The translations under genes were made by a program, and so were the position numbers. DNA of 64,000 nucleotides, taken from positions 33,788,342-33,852,341 of the forward strand of contig NW_022881614.1 of NCBI RefSeq assembly GCF_003369915.1, written 5' to 3'. Under the pieces are notes generated by a model, which saw only the letters and a program-made list of their open reading frames with translations, did not search any database and was not told the origin of the DNA. Positions 23,148 through 34,637 of this stretch are shown piece after piece. Every line of letters begins with the position of its first letter. The first letter of the stretch is position 1. This DNA comes from Drosophila miranda (taxonomy: Eukaryota > Arthropoda > Insecta > Diptera > Drosophilidae).

Positions 23148-25844
23148 TCATATGCATAAATTGAGTACAGAACATTCGCTTTGCCGGAGGCGGTTCACAG
23201 TAATACAGATTAGTAATAGAATAATTCTGGAAAGTTTGTCTCGTAGATGGGCTTCTCGTTGCTGACCTGCAGCTGGGCCACCTTGCTGTCGCTTTGCGTT
23301 CACAGCATTTTGCAGACACTCGCCCAGCGCCAACTTGTCGATTGCCAGGTGTGGAAGCGACAGATTCAGGCTCTTCGTTGCGACCTTCTTGGACTCCAGC
23401 AGCGGCGGAAGAAAGTAGGTGGCCTCCTCGCGTCGCGCATCGACAATCTTCTGGGCATACTCCAGCAGATTGTTGATGCCACTAACTCGCGAGATGAGCA
23501 CCAGCAATGCAATGGATATGGCGTGCAAATTGCACTTGCGCACGGCTCCCAAGGTCTCCACTGTGTTGGCCACCTCCTGAATGCTAAATATGGTAGAACG
23601 AGAGTTTTATTAAAAATATTAATGGCTCCTGATGAGACGCCGATGCCTCACCCGAGGATGAACAACAGGAACTCCTGCACTGTCTCGCTGCTGGACATCT
23701 CCACGATGAGCAGGGCGGCGGTTTTGTAGCTCTCGGACAGTGCGTCGACGCGGTCCGAAAGCGCCATGCTATCGATGAGCGCCTGCATAATGTGTGCTCC
23801 ATGCTTGTGCGTGAAAATGATGTCAGAGCGCGAGGGCGGTTCCTGGGAAAGGGCCGGATATTGCTTGACACTGACACTACTGAGCACCTGATCGTTCTGG
23901 TGGCGATCTAAGAGGGCCTGGAAGATCTGCATGACAATCAGACGTGTAGGATCGTAGGGGGCGCGGGCCATCTTCAGAAGCGGCTGCAGGAACGAGGCGG
24001 GGAAGGCCTTCTCGAAGGACACCGTGCTGTACTGGGTGCCGACCTTGAGCAGCGACTTGAGCCGAATGTTCTGTAGCATCTGGTCGCCCTTGCTCTTCTT
24101 GGAGGGGTCCGGCACCGTGTTCATGATGAACAGCATTATCTCGATCTTCTGGTAGTCGGGATGATGGTTGGCAAACTCGCCCAATGCATTTATAAGCGCC
24201 TCCTGGTACTGCGACTCCTCAGCGGTGATCTCGCTGGTGGTGCTCACGCTGGTGCGCAAGTGGGTCAGCAGATTGTTGATGATGTCCAGGGCCGAGGGTC
24301 CCACACTCTCGCCAGCCGCAATGGCAATGATCTTCGACAGCACCACCGCCAGGGAGGTGCGCGTCTTGGGCGAGGACTTGAAGTTGCTGTCCAGGTGCTG
24401 CATCAGAGTCTCCACCACAGTGTACGAGTACTGCGGCTGGATCGATATCATCACAATGCGGAACGTGTGAATGGCAAAGGTGTTGGGCACCCACAGTTCA
24501 TGCCGATCGAGGTGTCTGTGCGATTGCGGGGGTAAACATTGATTGAGCACATTGACTGACAGTTCGATGCTTCGATGGCTACTACTTACGTCAACAGCGG
24601 CTTGAGCACGCTCCGAATGTGTCCGAACGAGGCTCGTCCGACCAGCTCCCGCAGCACTTCCTCGGCCAGTGCTGGTGGCGTCACATTGGTGGCATCTTCG
24701 ACGGGCGTGAGGTCGCCAGACTGCGGCGGGCGATAGAGAAATATGTTAGAGTCAGGGTACCCTATAGAATTTTTTATCTTATCATCTACTAAACAACTCG
24801 CACAGATGCTGGTCTACAGCTCAAGGTGCGCATTTAATGCTAGAATTCGATTCGATTATATTTATTATTACCGCCAGTAAATTTTTCTTCACGAACATAA
24901 CGTTTACACAAAACTGTTTCATGTTTTTGTGTGTTGGTTGTGTTGTGGATTGGTTGGTTGGTTAGGGTTTGGTTTGCATTAACAGAATATACGAAAACGA
25001 AATGCAGAATATATCGAAATTAGTTCAAGTCGCAGCAAATTTTGATTCGTTGTCCAATCATTGAAATGTCAGGGACCCGATCCAAGCACCTCTGGACCGG
25101 GAGTTACATGGCGGGAGGGATCATTCTTCTCACCTGCATATTGAACAGTAGCGAGGGCACAATCTTCTCCATGTGCTGTTCCGCCCAGATGTTCTCGACC
25201 AGATCATCGGACACTGTCTTCCGTATGACGCCCTGCAGTCCTTTGATGCCGGCCAGCCGCAGGCTATCCCGCAGATCGCTGCCCTCGCTGTGGCACATCG
25301 ACGAGAACTTCGAGATGAAGAAATCGTAGCGTCGGTGGTAGGAGGGCGTGTCCTCGTTTATGTTAGCGAACTTGACAAACTGCAAGGAAGGGCACGCTAA
25401 GCACAGGACTGAACTGGGCAGACGCCTGCTCGTATTTACTAACCGAGTTGGTGGCCATGATTTTTAAATTCGGATTCGAGTCCTCCAGCAGCTTCTGCAC
25501 CATGCGCAGGAACGACTCTACGAACAGGTTGAGTGTGGTCTGGGCGTGACAGGCCTGCAGCAGCAAGGCCATGGCGATCTCTGCCAGCCTTTAGGGGCAC
25601 GAAGAGGGAGGAAACACACATTTAATGACATTCAAACAGCAGATCTGGTAGGTTTACTCACTTATAGCGCTTGCGGTTGATATCCTTGGTGGCCTTCTGG
25701 TACAGATATTCGCCGATGCGGTCGAGCTTGTCGGGTGAGCTGAGCGAGTAGAAGGTCAGCTTCTCCATATTCGACTTGACCAGGCCATCCTCCGGGTTCA
25801 CCGGGAAGATGTTGTCCACCAGTCGCTTGTAGCGCGGCCGCAGC
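23148..25844 (-). pseudogene. stmA: stmA long copy b, 3' exons fused by deletion
   Basis: Exons at 25662-25844 (truncated at the same joint to spacer as S1), 25444-25588 (9-bp in-frame loss of MEA), 25134-25379, 24590-24720, 23652-24515 and a fused exon 7/8 at 23148-23583. The first six pieces stay in frame. The fusion deletes from MDAQRLN to the middle of the last exon, so the C-terminus is replaced by a shifted, basic tail ending at 23148. The missing Cys-rich N-terminus makes membrane targeting as in EFR3 unlikely. Confidence 0.85.
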
Positions 25845-26431
25845 CACCAAATAGCAAGATCACCTCCATAAGCACTACTACCACCATTTCCTGTTCATGG
25901 ACTCGCACTGGTCGAGACTCGTTTTAGATGTAATTGTAAATTCGTTATCTGCAAGTTTCTCCTACGATTACGATAATCGTGTGACGTGATCCACACGTTT
26001 GTAAATTAAGTTCGGGCACTCCGAAGATCGTTCAGGCACGCCCAGATATATATTTTTGTATACCGTTTACTTCATTAGAACCTACATGTACATGTAATGT
26101 AATAATTAACTATTGAACTCTACTCTTTGGAGTAGACTGGAGAATCGCTCATGTGGTCGCACATCGATGTTGCATATTGTAATTGATGATATTAGCCAAC
26201 TCACTCAAAGATGATCTACTTGTTAAGCCTACGAGTAAGTAGGCAGCAACGCGGCAATGTAACTAAGATTGAGGCGTATTCGGATTATATAGTCATGTAG
26301 TATGTTTGCGCATCTAACTGTCCTAACACATTTTGTATTCGCTTTGTACGCGATGTACGAACAGTAACAATTATCTCGATTTCGTTTATTAAAGTCTTCG
26401 ATTAATTGCAAAATAGTTCCAAATTCGTATG
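25845..26431 (-). repeat. Inter-unit spacer
   Basis: Starts at the stmA exon-2 joint and runs to the HMG stop. It has no TACATG expansion, so the 19503 spacer gained it independently. A one-base change gives CTCATGTGGTCGC near 26149. Confidence 0.6.
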
Positions 26432-26857
26432 CTACTCATCATCCCCAAGCAAGTCATCCAGGACGTTTTGCCGCCAGGAGTCGAGATCAACCATCACCTT
26501 GAAGACGTCTTTTGTCCGAGGGTTTGCACATCCCACAGTTTGGCGAAACTTCTCCATAATCCTATTGGCCTCCTTGTTCCGCGACCAAAACCTGTACTTT
26601 GATTTATGGGCCGCCTGGACGTAGGGCGACTTCTCCTCACAGCTCATTTGTTTCCACTTCTTGCTGGCGAACCGCAATACCTGAGTCGGCCGCATATTGC
26701 AGAGTTTTTCCTTGTTTTTTCTCTTGAAGTGCAGCAGGAACCTGACGAAAGGATTGCGTCCGGCCTCATCCACAGCAGGCATTTGTTTGCAGCACGTATT
26801 TTTCGGTTTACTTGATGATGAGGACAAGCCACAACAATTTTTTGTACAACTTCCTAT
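26432..26857 (-). pseudogene. MST-HMG-box gene copy without start codon
   Basis: ATA at the start position (complement at 26855-26857); the rest is open through the box (TQVLRFASKKWKQ) to GDDE. Like the copy at 20085 it has TTTCAAAAATAGG rather than TTTAAAAAATAGG upstream, which groups those two apart from the palindrome pair. Confidence 0.75.
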
Positions 26858-27099
26858 TTTTGAAACAGACAATTTTTATCGACATACAATAGGTATATAT
26901 TGTATTTGTATAACAACTAATGCATAGGACATACTACATACATATTTGGGGGACAATTGAATTGTTTTCATTTAACAACGGGAAATTTAATTAAATTTAT
27001 CTACTGACACCAAACCAATTCGCTTTCATAGCTACCATCTCATGCATAAATTGAGTACAGAACATTCGCTTTGCCGGAGGCGATTCACAGTAATACAGA

Positions 27100-28363
27100 T
27101 TAGTAATAGAATAATTCTGGAAAGTTTGTCTCGTAGATGGGCTTCTCGTTGCTGCCCTGCAGCTGGGCCACCTTGCTGTCGCTTTGCGTTATCTGACGCT
27201 CCACAGCCAGCAAGTTGAACAGCTCGTTGAGGCGGTTTTGGATGAGATCGTGCTGGAAATGGAAAAGAAACCAAAGAGTTAACATGCTTTCTTTCTTCAT
27301 TTACATGAATACGGATGGGTATGGATGGGAATTACCTTCGGTTCTGTGCGTCTCACAAGATCATCGAACTCGCCCTCGCGGAAGGTGCGTACGATCTGCA
27401 TTTGCCGCTCGCGCTGCTCCCGCTTGGCGGCCTTCGTTGTCTCGGCCAGGGCCCGCTTCATCGCGTCGAAATTGAACTCGGGCGCCAGTATCTTCTTGCA
27501 CTGGCCAGGCGAGCTGTTCACACTGTCCACATCCCCATTGTAGACCGTCAGATCCGCCGAGCTGTTGCGCTGCGTCAAGTGGGAGCTCACCGACTCCACC
27601 CAGGAATGGCGATGGCCGGGATTGTCCGTCTGGTTGAGCGTATAGGGAGCCCCTGTATTGAGACGTTGGGCATCCATACCAGCATTTTGCAGACACTCGC
27701 CCAGCGCCAACTTGTCGATTGCCAGGTGTGGAAGCGACAGATTCAGGCTCTTCGTTGCGACCTTCTTGGACTCCAGCAGCGGCGGAAGAAAGTAGGTGGC
27801 CTCCTCGCGTCGCGCATCGACAATCTTCTGGGCATACTCCAGCAGATTGTTGATGCCACTAACTCGCGAGATGAGCACCAGCAATGCAATGGATATGGCG
27901 TGCAAATTGCACTTGCGCACGGCTCCCAAGGTCTCCACTGTGTTGGCCACCTCCTGAATGCTAAATATGGTAGAACGAGAGTTTTATTAAAAATATTAAT
28001 GGCTCCTGATGAGACGCCGATGCCTCACCCGAGGATGAACAACAGGAACTCCTGCACTGTCTCGCTGCTGGACATCTCCACGATGAGCAGGGCGGCGGTG
28101 TTGTAGCTCGCGGACAGTGCGTCGAGGCGGTCCGAGAGCGCTGACTTGCGAGAGGCCGCTGACTCCGGCCAGTGCTGATGATTCGGCGGTCTACATTGGT
28201 GACTCGGAGGGGTCAACGCAAACGTCCCCGTCACCGAAGGATAAGTTGGCACCGAGAGATCGGTGTGTCCACCGACGCTGATGCACTGTTCGGCGACATA
28301 GCGTGCTGAGCGCGCACATCCACCAAATAGCAAGATCACCTCCATAAGCACTACTACCACCAT
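27100..28363 (-). CDS. Chimeric gene: novel hydrophobic N-terminus spliced to EFR3 C-terminus (short unit M3, open)
   Basis: Three exons with consensus sites (28029-28363, 27336-27960, 27100-27252) give 1113 nt, or 370 residues, with no stop. The first ~75 residues are not stmA: a hydrophobic, signal-like start (MVVVVLMEVILLFGG), then a Ser/Pro/His-rich stretch. From ALSDRLDALSASYNT the protein is EFR3 C-terminus, exactly in phase through both introns (phase 2 at FILG/IQEV, phase 0 at TEPK/HDLI) to the natural stop. The GTG codons upstream are in the same frame, but 28361-28363 is the first ATG. Of the five short units, only this one is undamaged. Promoter and expression are unknown; it may be a fortuitous survivor. 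Confidence 0.55.
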
Positions 28364-28907
28364 TTCCTGTTCATGGACTCGCACTGGTCGAGTCTCGCTT
28401 TAGATGTAATTGTAAATTCGTTATCTGCAAGTTTCTCCTACGATTACGATAATCGTGTGACGGGATCCACACGTTTGTAAATTAAGTTCGGGCACTCCGA
28501 AGATCGTTCTGGCACGCCCAGATATATTTTTTTGTATATCGTTTACTTCATTAGAACCTACATGTACATGTAATGTAATAATTAACTATTGAACTCTACT
28601 CTTTGGAGTAGACTGGAGAATCGCTCGTGCGGTCGCACATCGATGTTGCATATTGTAATTGATGATATTAGCCAACTCACTCAAAGATGATCTACTTGTT
28701 AAGCCTACGAGTAAGTAGTCAGCAACGCGGCAATGTAACTAAGATTGAGGCGTATTTGGATTATATAGTCATGTAGTATGTGTGCGCATCTAACTGTCCT
28801 AACACATTTTGTATTCGCTTTGTACGCGATGTACGCACAGTAACAATTATCTCGATTTCGTTTATTAAAGTCTTCGATTAATTGCAAAATAGTTCCAAAT
28901 TCGTATG
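28364..28907 (-). repeat. Inter-unit spacer (reference copy)
   Basis: Contains, right to left, the CACTGGTCGAG block, a 7-bp-stem palindrome (about 28439-28455), the GTACATGTA motif, the TCTACTCCAAAGAGTAGA hairpin (complement at about 28598-28615) and the HMG 3' end. No ORF of note. Confidence 0.6.
28861..28866 (-). terminator. Polyadenylation signal AATAAA of the intact HMG gene
   Basis: AATAAA on the minus strand about 42 bp beyond the HMG stop, in the context CTTTAATAAACG. It is conserved at the same distance in nearly all copies; in the right-arm copy (about 13310) the flank differs slightly. Confidence 0.5.
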
Positions 28908-29333
28908 CTACTCATCATACCCAAGCAAGTCATCCAGGACGTTTTGCCGCCAGGAGTCAAGATCAACCATCACCTTGAAGACGTCTTTTGTCCGAGGGTT
29001 TGCACATCCCACAGTTTGGCGAAACTTTTCCATAATCCTATTGGCCTCCTTGTTCCGCGACCAAAACCTGTACTTTGATTTATGGGCCGCCTGGACGAAG
29101 GGCGACTTCTCCTCACAGCTCATTTGTTTCCACTTCTTGCTGGCGAACCGCAATACCTGAGTCAGCCGCATATTGCAGAGTTTTTCCTTGTTGTTTCTCT
29201 TGAAGTGCAGCAGGAACCTGACGAAAGGATTGCGTCCGGCCCCTTCCACAGCAGGCATTTGTTTGCAGCACGTATTTTTCGGTTTACTTGATGATGAGGA
29301 CAAGCCACAACAATTTTTTGTACAACTTCCCAT
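28908..29333 (-). CDS. MST-HMG-box sperm chromatin-type protein, the only intact copy
   Basis: A 141-residue basic protein with ATG at 29331-29333 and TAG at 28908. The N-terminus is Cys-rich (GSCTKNCCG, NTCCKQM) and Ser-rich. Residues ~33-105 form the HMG-like box typical of Drosophila protamine-like sperm nuclear basic proteins (RNPFVRFLL, KKWKQMSCEEKSPFVQ, KSKYRFWSRN). The C-terminus is acidic (DDLLGYDE). Family knowledge: such proteins replace histones in spermatids and bind DNA in the sperm nucleus; I do not know the exact orthologue. It starts 243 bp downstream of stmA copy a on the same strand. Compared with sister copies it has RLTQ and GYDE. Alone among eight copies it keeps both ends. 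Confidence 0.75.
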   Translation of the reverse strand: MGSCTKNCCGLSSSSSKPKNTCCKQMPAVEGAGRNPFVRFLLHFKRNNKEKLCNMRLTQVLRFASKKWKQMSCEEKSPFVQAAHKSKYRFWSRNKEANRIMEKFRQTVGCANPRTKDVFKVMVDLDSWRQNVLDDLLGYDE

Positions 29334-29575
29334 TTTTTAAACAGACAATTTTTATCGACATACAATAGGTATATATTGTATTTGTATAACAACTAATGCA
29401 TAGGACATACTACATACATATTTGGGGGACAATTGAATTGTTTTCATTTAACAACGGGAAATTTAATTAAATTTATCTACTGACACCAAACCAATTCGCT
29501 TTCATAGCTACCATCATATGCATAAATTGAGTACAGAACATTCGCTTTGCCGGAGGCGGTTCACAGTAATACAGA

Positions 29576-32500
29576 TTAGTAATAGAATAATTCTGGAAAG
29601 TTTGTCTCGTAGATGGGCTTCTCGTTGCTGCCCTGCAGCTGGGCCACCTTGCTGTCGCTTTGCGTTATCTGACGCTCCACAGCCAGCGAGTTGAACAGCT
29701 CGTTGAGGCGGTTTTGGATGAGATCGTGCTGGAAATGGAAAAGAAACCAAAGAGTTTACATGCTTTCTTTCTTCATTTACATGAATACGGATGGGTATGG
29801 ATGGGAATTACCTTCGGTTCTGTGCGTCTCACAAGATCATCGAACTCTCCCTCGCGGAAGGTACGTACGATCTGCATTTGCCGCTCGCGCTGCTCCCGCT
29901 TGGCGGCCTTCGTTGGCTCGGCCAGGGCCCGCTTCATCGCGTCGAAATTGAACTCGGGCGCCAGTATCTTCTTGCACTGGCCAGGCGAGCTGTTCACACT
30001 GTCCACATCCCCATTGTAGACCGTCAGATCCGCCGAGCTGTTGCGCTGCGTCAAGTGGGAGCTCACCGACTCCACCCAGGAATGGCGATGGCCGGGATTG
30101 TCCGTCTGGTTGAGCGTATAGGGAGCCCCTGTATTGAGACGTTGGGCATCCATACCAGCATAATGCAGACACTCGCCCAGCGCCAACTTGTCGATTGCCA
30201 GGTGTGGAAGCGACAGATTCAGGCTCTTCGTTGCGACCTTCTTGGACTCCAGCAGCGGCGGAAGAAAGTAGGTGGCCTCCTCGCGTCGCGCATCGACAAT
30301 CTTCTGGGCATACTCCAGCAGATTGTTGATGCCACTAACTCGCGAGATGAGCACCAGCAATGCAATGGATATGGCGTGCAAATTGAACTTGTGCACGGCT
30401 CCCAAGGTCTCCACTGTGTTGGCCACCTCCTGAATGCTAAATATGGTAGAACGAGAGTTTTATTAAAAATATGAATGGCTCCTGATGAGACGCCGATGCC
30501 TCACCCGAGGATGAACAACAGGAACTCCTGCACTGTCTCGCTGCTGGACATCCCCACGATGAGCAGGGCGGCGGTGTTGTAGCTCGCGGACAGTGCGTCG
30601 ACGCGGTCCGAGAGCGCCATGCTATCGAGGAGCGCATGCGTATTGTGTGCTCCGTGCTTGTGCGTGAAAATGATGTCAGAGAGCGAGGGCGGTTCCTGGG
30701 AAAGGGCCGGATATTGCTTGACACTGACACTACTGAGCACCTGATCGTTCTGGTGGCGATCTAAGAGGGCCTGGAAGATCTGCATGACAATCAGACGTGT
30801 AGGATCGTGGGGGGCGCGGGCCATCTTCAGAAGCGGCTGCAGGAACGAGGCGGGGAAGGCCTTCTCGAAGGACACCGTGCTGTACTGGGTGCCGACCTTG
30901 AGCAGCGACTTGAGCAGAATGTTCTGTAGCATCTGGTCGCCCTTGCTCTTCTTGGAGGGGTCCGGCACCGTGTTCATGATGAACAGCATTATCTCGATCT
31001 TCTGGTAGTCGGGATGATGGTTGGCAAACTCGCCCAATGCATTTATAAGCGCCTCCTGGTACTGCGACTCCTCAGCGGTGATCTCGCTGGTGGTGCTCAC
31101 GCTGGTGCGCAAGTGGGTCAGCAGATTGTTGATGATGTCCAGGGCCGAGGGTCCCACACTCTCGCCAGCCGCAATGGCAATGATCTTCGACAGCACCACC
31201 GCCAGGGAGGTGCGCGTCTTGGGCGAGGACTTGAAGTTGCTGTCCAGGTGCTGCATCAGAGTCTCCACCACAGTGTACGAGTACTGCGGCTGGATCGATA
31301 CCATCACAATGCGGAACTTGTGAATGGCAAAGGTGTTGGGCACCCACAGCTCATGCCGATCGAGGTGTCTGTGCGATTGCGGGGGTAAACATTGATTGAG
31401 CACATTGACTGACAGTTCGATGCTTCGATGGCTACTACTTACGTCAACAGCGGCTTGAGCACGCTCCGAATGTGTCCGAACGAGGCTCGTCCGACCAGCT
31501 CCCGCAGCACTTCCTCGGCCAGTGCTGGTGGCGTCACATTGGTGGCATCTTCGACGGGCGTGAGGTCGCCAGACTGCGGCGGGCGATAGAGAAATATGTT
31601 AGAGTCAGGGTACCCTATAGAATTTTTTATCTTATCATCTACTAAACAACTCGCACAGATGCTGGTCTACAGCTCAAGGTGCGCATTTAATGCTAGAATT
31701 CGATTCGATTATATTAATTATTACCGCCAGTAAATTTTTCTTCACGAACATAACGTTTACACAAAACTGTTTCATGTTTTTGTGTGTTGGTTGTGTTGTG
31801 GATTGGTTGGTTGGTTAGGGTTTGGTTTGCATTAACAGAATATACGAAAACGAAATGCAGAATATATCGAAATTAGTTCAAGTCGCAGCAAATTTTGATT
31901 CGTTGTCCAATCATTGAAATGTCAGGGACCCGATCCAAGCACCTCTGGACCGGGAGTTACATGGCGGGAGGGATCATTCTTCTCACCTGCATATTGAACA
32001 GTAGCGAGGGCACAATCTTCTCCATGTGCTGTGCCGCCCAGATGTTCTCGACCAGATCATCGGACACTGTCTTCCGTATGACGCCCTGCAGTCCTTTGAT
32101 GCCGGCCAGCCGCAGGCTATCCCGCAGATCGCTGCCCTCGCTGTGGCACATCGACGAGAACTTCGAGATGAAGAAATCGTAGCGTCGGTGGTAGGAGGGC
32201 GTGTCCTCGTTTATGTTAGCGAACTTGACAAACTGCAAGGAAGGGCACGCTAAGCACAGGACTGAACTGGGCAGACGCCTGCTCGTATTTACTAACCGAG
32301 TTGGTGGCCATGATTTTTAAATTCGGATTCGAGTCCTCCAGCAGCTTCTGCACCATGCGCAGGAACGACTCTACGAACAGGTTGAGTGTGGTCTGGGCGT
32401 GACAGGCCTGCAGCAGCAAGTCCATGGCCTCCATGGCGATCTCTGCCAGCCTTTAGGAGCACGAAGAGGGAGGCAGCACACATTTAATGACATTCAAACA

Positions 32501-32728
32501 GCAGATCTGGTAGGTTTACTCACTTATAGCGCTTGCGGTTGATATCCTTGGTGGCCTTCTGGTACAGATATTCGCCGATGCGGTCGAGCTTGTCGGGTGA
32601 GCTGAGCGAGTAGAAGGTCAGCTTCTTCATGTTCGACTTGACCAGGCCATCCTCCGGGTTCACCGGGAAGATGTTGTCCACCAGTCGCTTGTAGCGCGGC
32701 CGCAGCGCCGAGCAGCACCCGCAGCAAC
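29576..32728 (-). CDS. stmA: stmA/rbo (EFR3 homologue), long copy a: coding exons 2-8 open
   Basis: EFR3 is a palmitoylated plasma-membrane scaffold that recruits PI4-kinase III alpha with TTC7; in flies rolling blackout acts in synaptic and photoreceptor phosphoinositide signalling. Exons: 32524-32728, 32297-32450, 31987-32232, 31443-31573, 30505-31368, 29812-30436 and 29576-29728. All have GT/AG sites and compatible phases, 2378 nt or about 793 codons, with no stop. Exon 2 has the Cys cluster GCCGCCSALRPRYKR used for palmitoylation. The initiating exon is not identified. Changes from the expected or sister sequence include NMEK to NMKK, IWAAQ, NTHALLDSM for IMQALIDSM, HKFNLHA for HKCNLHA, and ECLHYAG. 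The number of radical changes suggests relaxed constraint although the frame survives. A tandem repeat begins about 290 bp upstream. Confidence 0.85.
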
Positions 32729-33015
32729 CTAGAATAGCGCAGGGAAAGGCACAGCTATTAGACGGATTTGGAAGACAGATCCGTATGCAGCGGTAGGTAA
32801 ACATCGCAACGACGACGAAGCGACGTCATCGGAGTGGTCCGAGTTTAGCGGTTGGCGAACATCGACTACGGGGAGCGACTCGGGAGCTGCCGATTCGCCT
32901 GCCCGGCAGCAGTCAGCGGGTGGCGCTCGGTAAGGTCGGGTCGAATGGGTGCGACCACCATTTTCCGTTGTAATCTTATCGCGATAATGGTTATAGCGGA
33001 CTGTAGTTTTGCTGT
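32729..33015 (-). other. stmA upstream intron/leader, last single-copy DNA before the U array
   Basis: Immediately upstream of exon 2 is a pyrimidine-rich acceptor (CTATTCTAG). The minus-strand frame of exon 2 stays open back to an ATG at 32802-32804, so an unspliced start (about 26 extra residues) is formally possible. I favour an upstream exon. The left edge of tandem unit U1 (33016) cuts in here. Confidence 0.5.
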
Positions 33016-33466
33016 TCGGATTTCCAGCTGTCGCGTGCCCCTGTGTATGTTTGTGTGGCTGTGTCTGAGTCTGTACCACGATGAGTGATTGTGCTTTTCA
33101 TCGCTATTCGGCGATATTTGCCTGTTCCATCATCATATAACCCTTCCGGTCTACTCCCACTCCCCCGACTTTTCCATCGATTAGGATTTTCCCACCTGGT
33201 GGCGTCATTTTCTTCACTTTGGTGTCGAGGTCATATCGTTCTCAATGGCCTTTATCACGCCAAGCTCTTTTCACCTGGCTCTTTCCCGATTGCTTACCAG
33301 GCATGTCAGCGCTAGCTCCAAAGGCGTAATTTGCTTTGTTGGTCTTTATCGCGGCATAAGATTATTATTTTTTTATCCAATAATCTGTTATTATTATTAT
33401 TATTTTATGAAAGTGCGATAAAAGCTATGCTCTGCAGTGCCGATAAAATATACGGCTGACCCTCAG

Positions 33467-33508
33467 AAATATACCGCCTTATTCTCAAAATATACCGTAA
33501 ATATACCG
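33467..33508 (-). promoter_or_regulatory. Cluster of three CGGTATATTT boxes (Ohler motif 6-like), U1
   Basis: CGGTATATTT on the minus strand at 33467-33476, 33488-33497 and 33499-33508, fitting the Drosophila core-promoter motif 6 consensus (KTYRGTATWTTT). They lie upstream of stmA in its orientation. They could be part of the stmA promoter, which would make the whole U segment duplicated stmA 5' flank; this is inference. Confidence 0.4.
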
Positions 33509-34637
33509 ATGAAAAAACTAACTTAGCCCACTTAAGCCCCCTGCATTTAAACAGGATAGCAACTTGAGTTAAGTGGCAGAAAATAATACTAATAGTAATT
33601 ATTATTCTTGTAGATCCAGCCTATCCTTCCTCTTTACTTAAAAAAACCGCACAGTGATCTTTTACCTAAACTGCGCTTAAATTCTTCAAGGTTCAATGGG
33701 CTCATCGTTCTCTGTCCATGATCATATTCCTCGATTTTTATATTCGGCTTAGGATTACTAGCTAGCTAAAACCCTCAGAGCTGAACACACAATTTTATCA
33801 GAATAACTAATCAATATTCTATAATACTGGTGAATTTTAAATACTACTTTTCAGTTGAATTGTTACGAACCTTTGTTTTCTTCGGGGCAAGGCCGACTAG
33901 CCAGTCATCCCAGGGCTGGGTACTTCCCAAGCCCTCAGGTCGCACAATATACCAACTAATTGGACATCTCGAACAAATTGAAACAACAAAAGTAACCGAC
34001 AAAAAAAAAAAATGCAAACGGACTCTACTCGACAAACAATACTACAGTAACTTCCTTCAACACAGACGTGGACCAGGTCGAGGTGTCGATGTTTTTACCT
34101 CTGACGTACCCACCCTACCTGAGATCCGAATCACAACGTTCTGGATCTCCCTGCCATGTGCAGCAGCCTTACCCCCCCGTTGCTGTGGCTCCTCTTCCTT
34201 CCATACGAAACGATTAGCAGTTCATTTTCTTTCTTATCATTTTCACGTTAATTTCCTTCTTTTACATGGTATCATTGCTAAACTAAGCCGGCCTATTCAT
34301 TCCCCCTTCATCTTATCATTACGGGCGGTTAATAAATAAATAGATAAATAGGAATAATTAATATAATAAATATAAATAAGTTACATATATAAATAGATAT
34401 GGACGGACTTAAATTAGGGGATTAACATATACATATAAATGGAGACGTCTAACAAAAATAAATAATGGGAGTAAATATGTTGATTGATGATTTTTTCCTC
34501 TCCCTAAATGAGCGAGGGACCCGCACTACGTGGCCAGGATAGTTTCTTCGAGACCAGCAAAACCAAGCCACGATGACGGAGCTGTGACCTATTCCCTATG
34601 GATTTGCCAACAAAAGGAATAAATTTGGGGTTTCTTT

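Noticed and set aside
33830..34339. 169-codon plus-strand frame in U1
   Set aside because: Frameshifted and shortened in U3 by A-run length changes; no family resemblance. The opening codons lack a plausible context.
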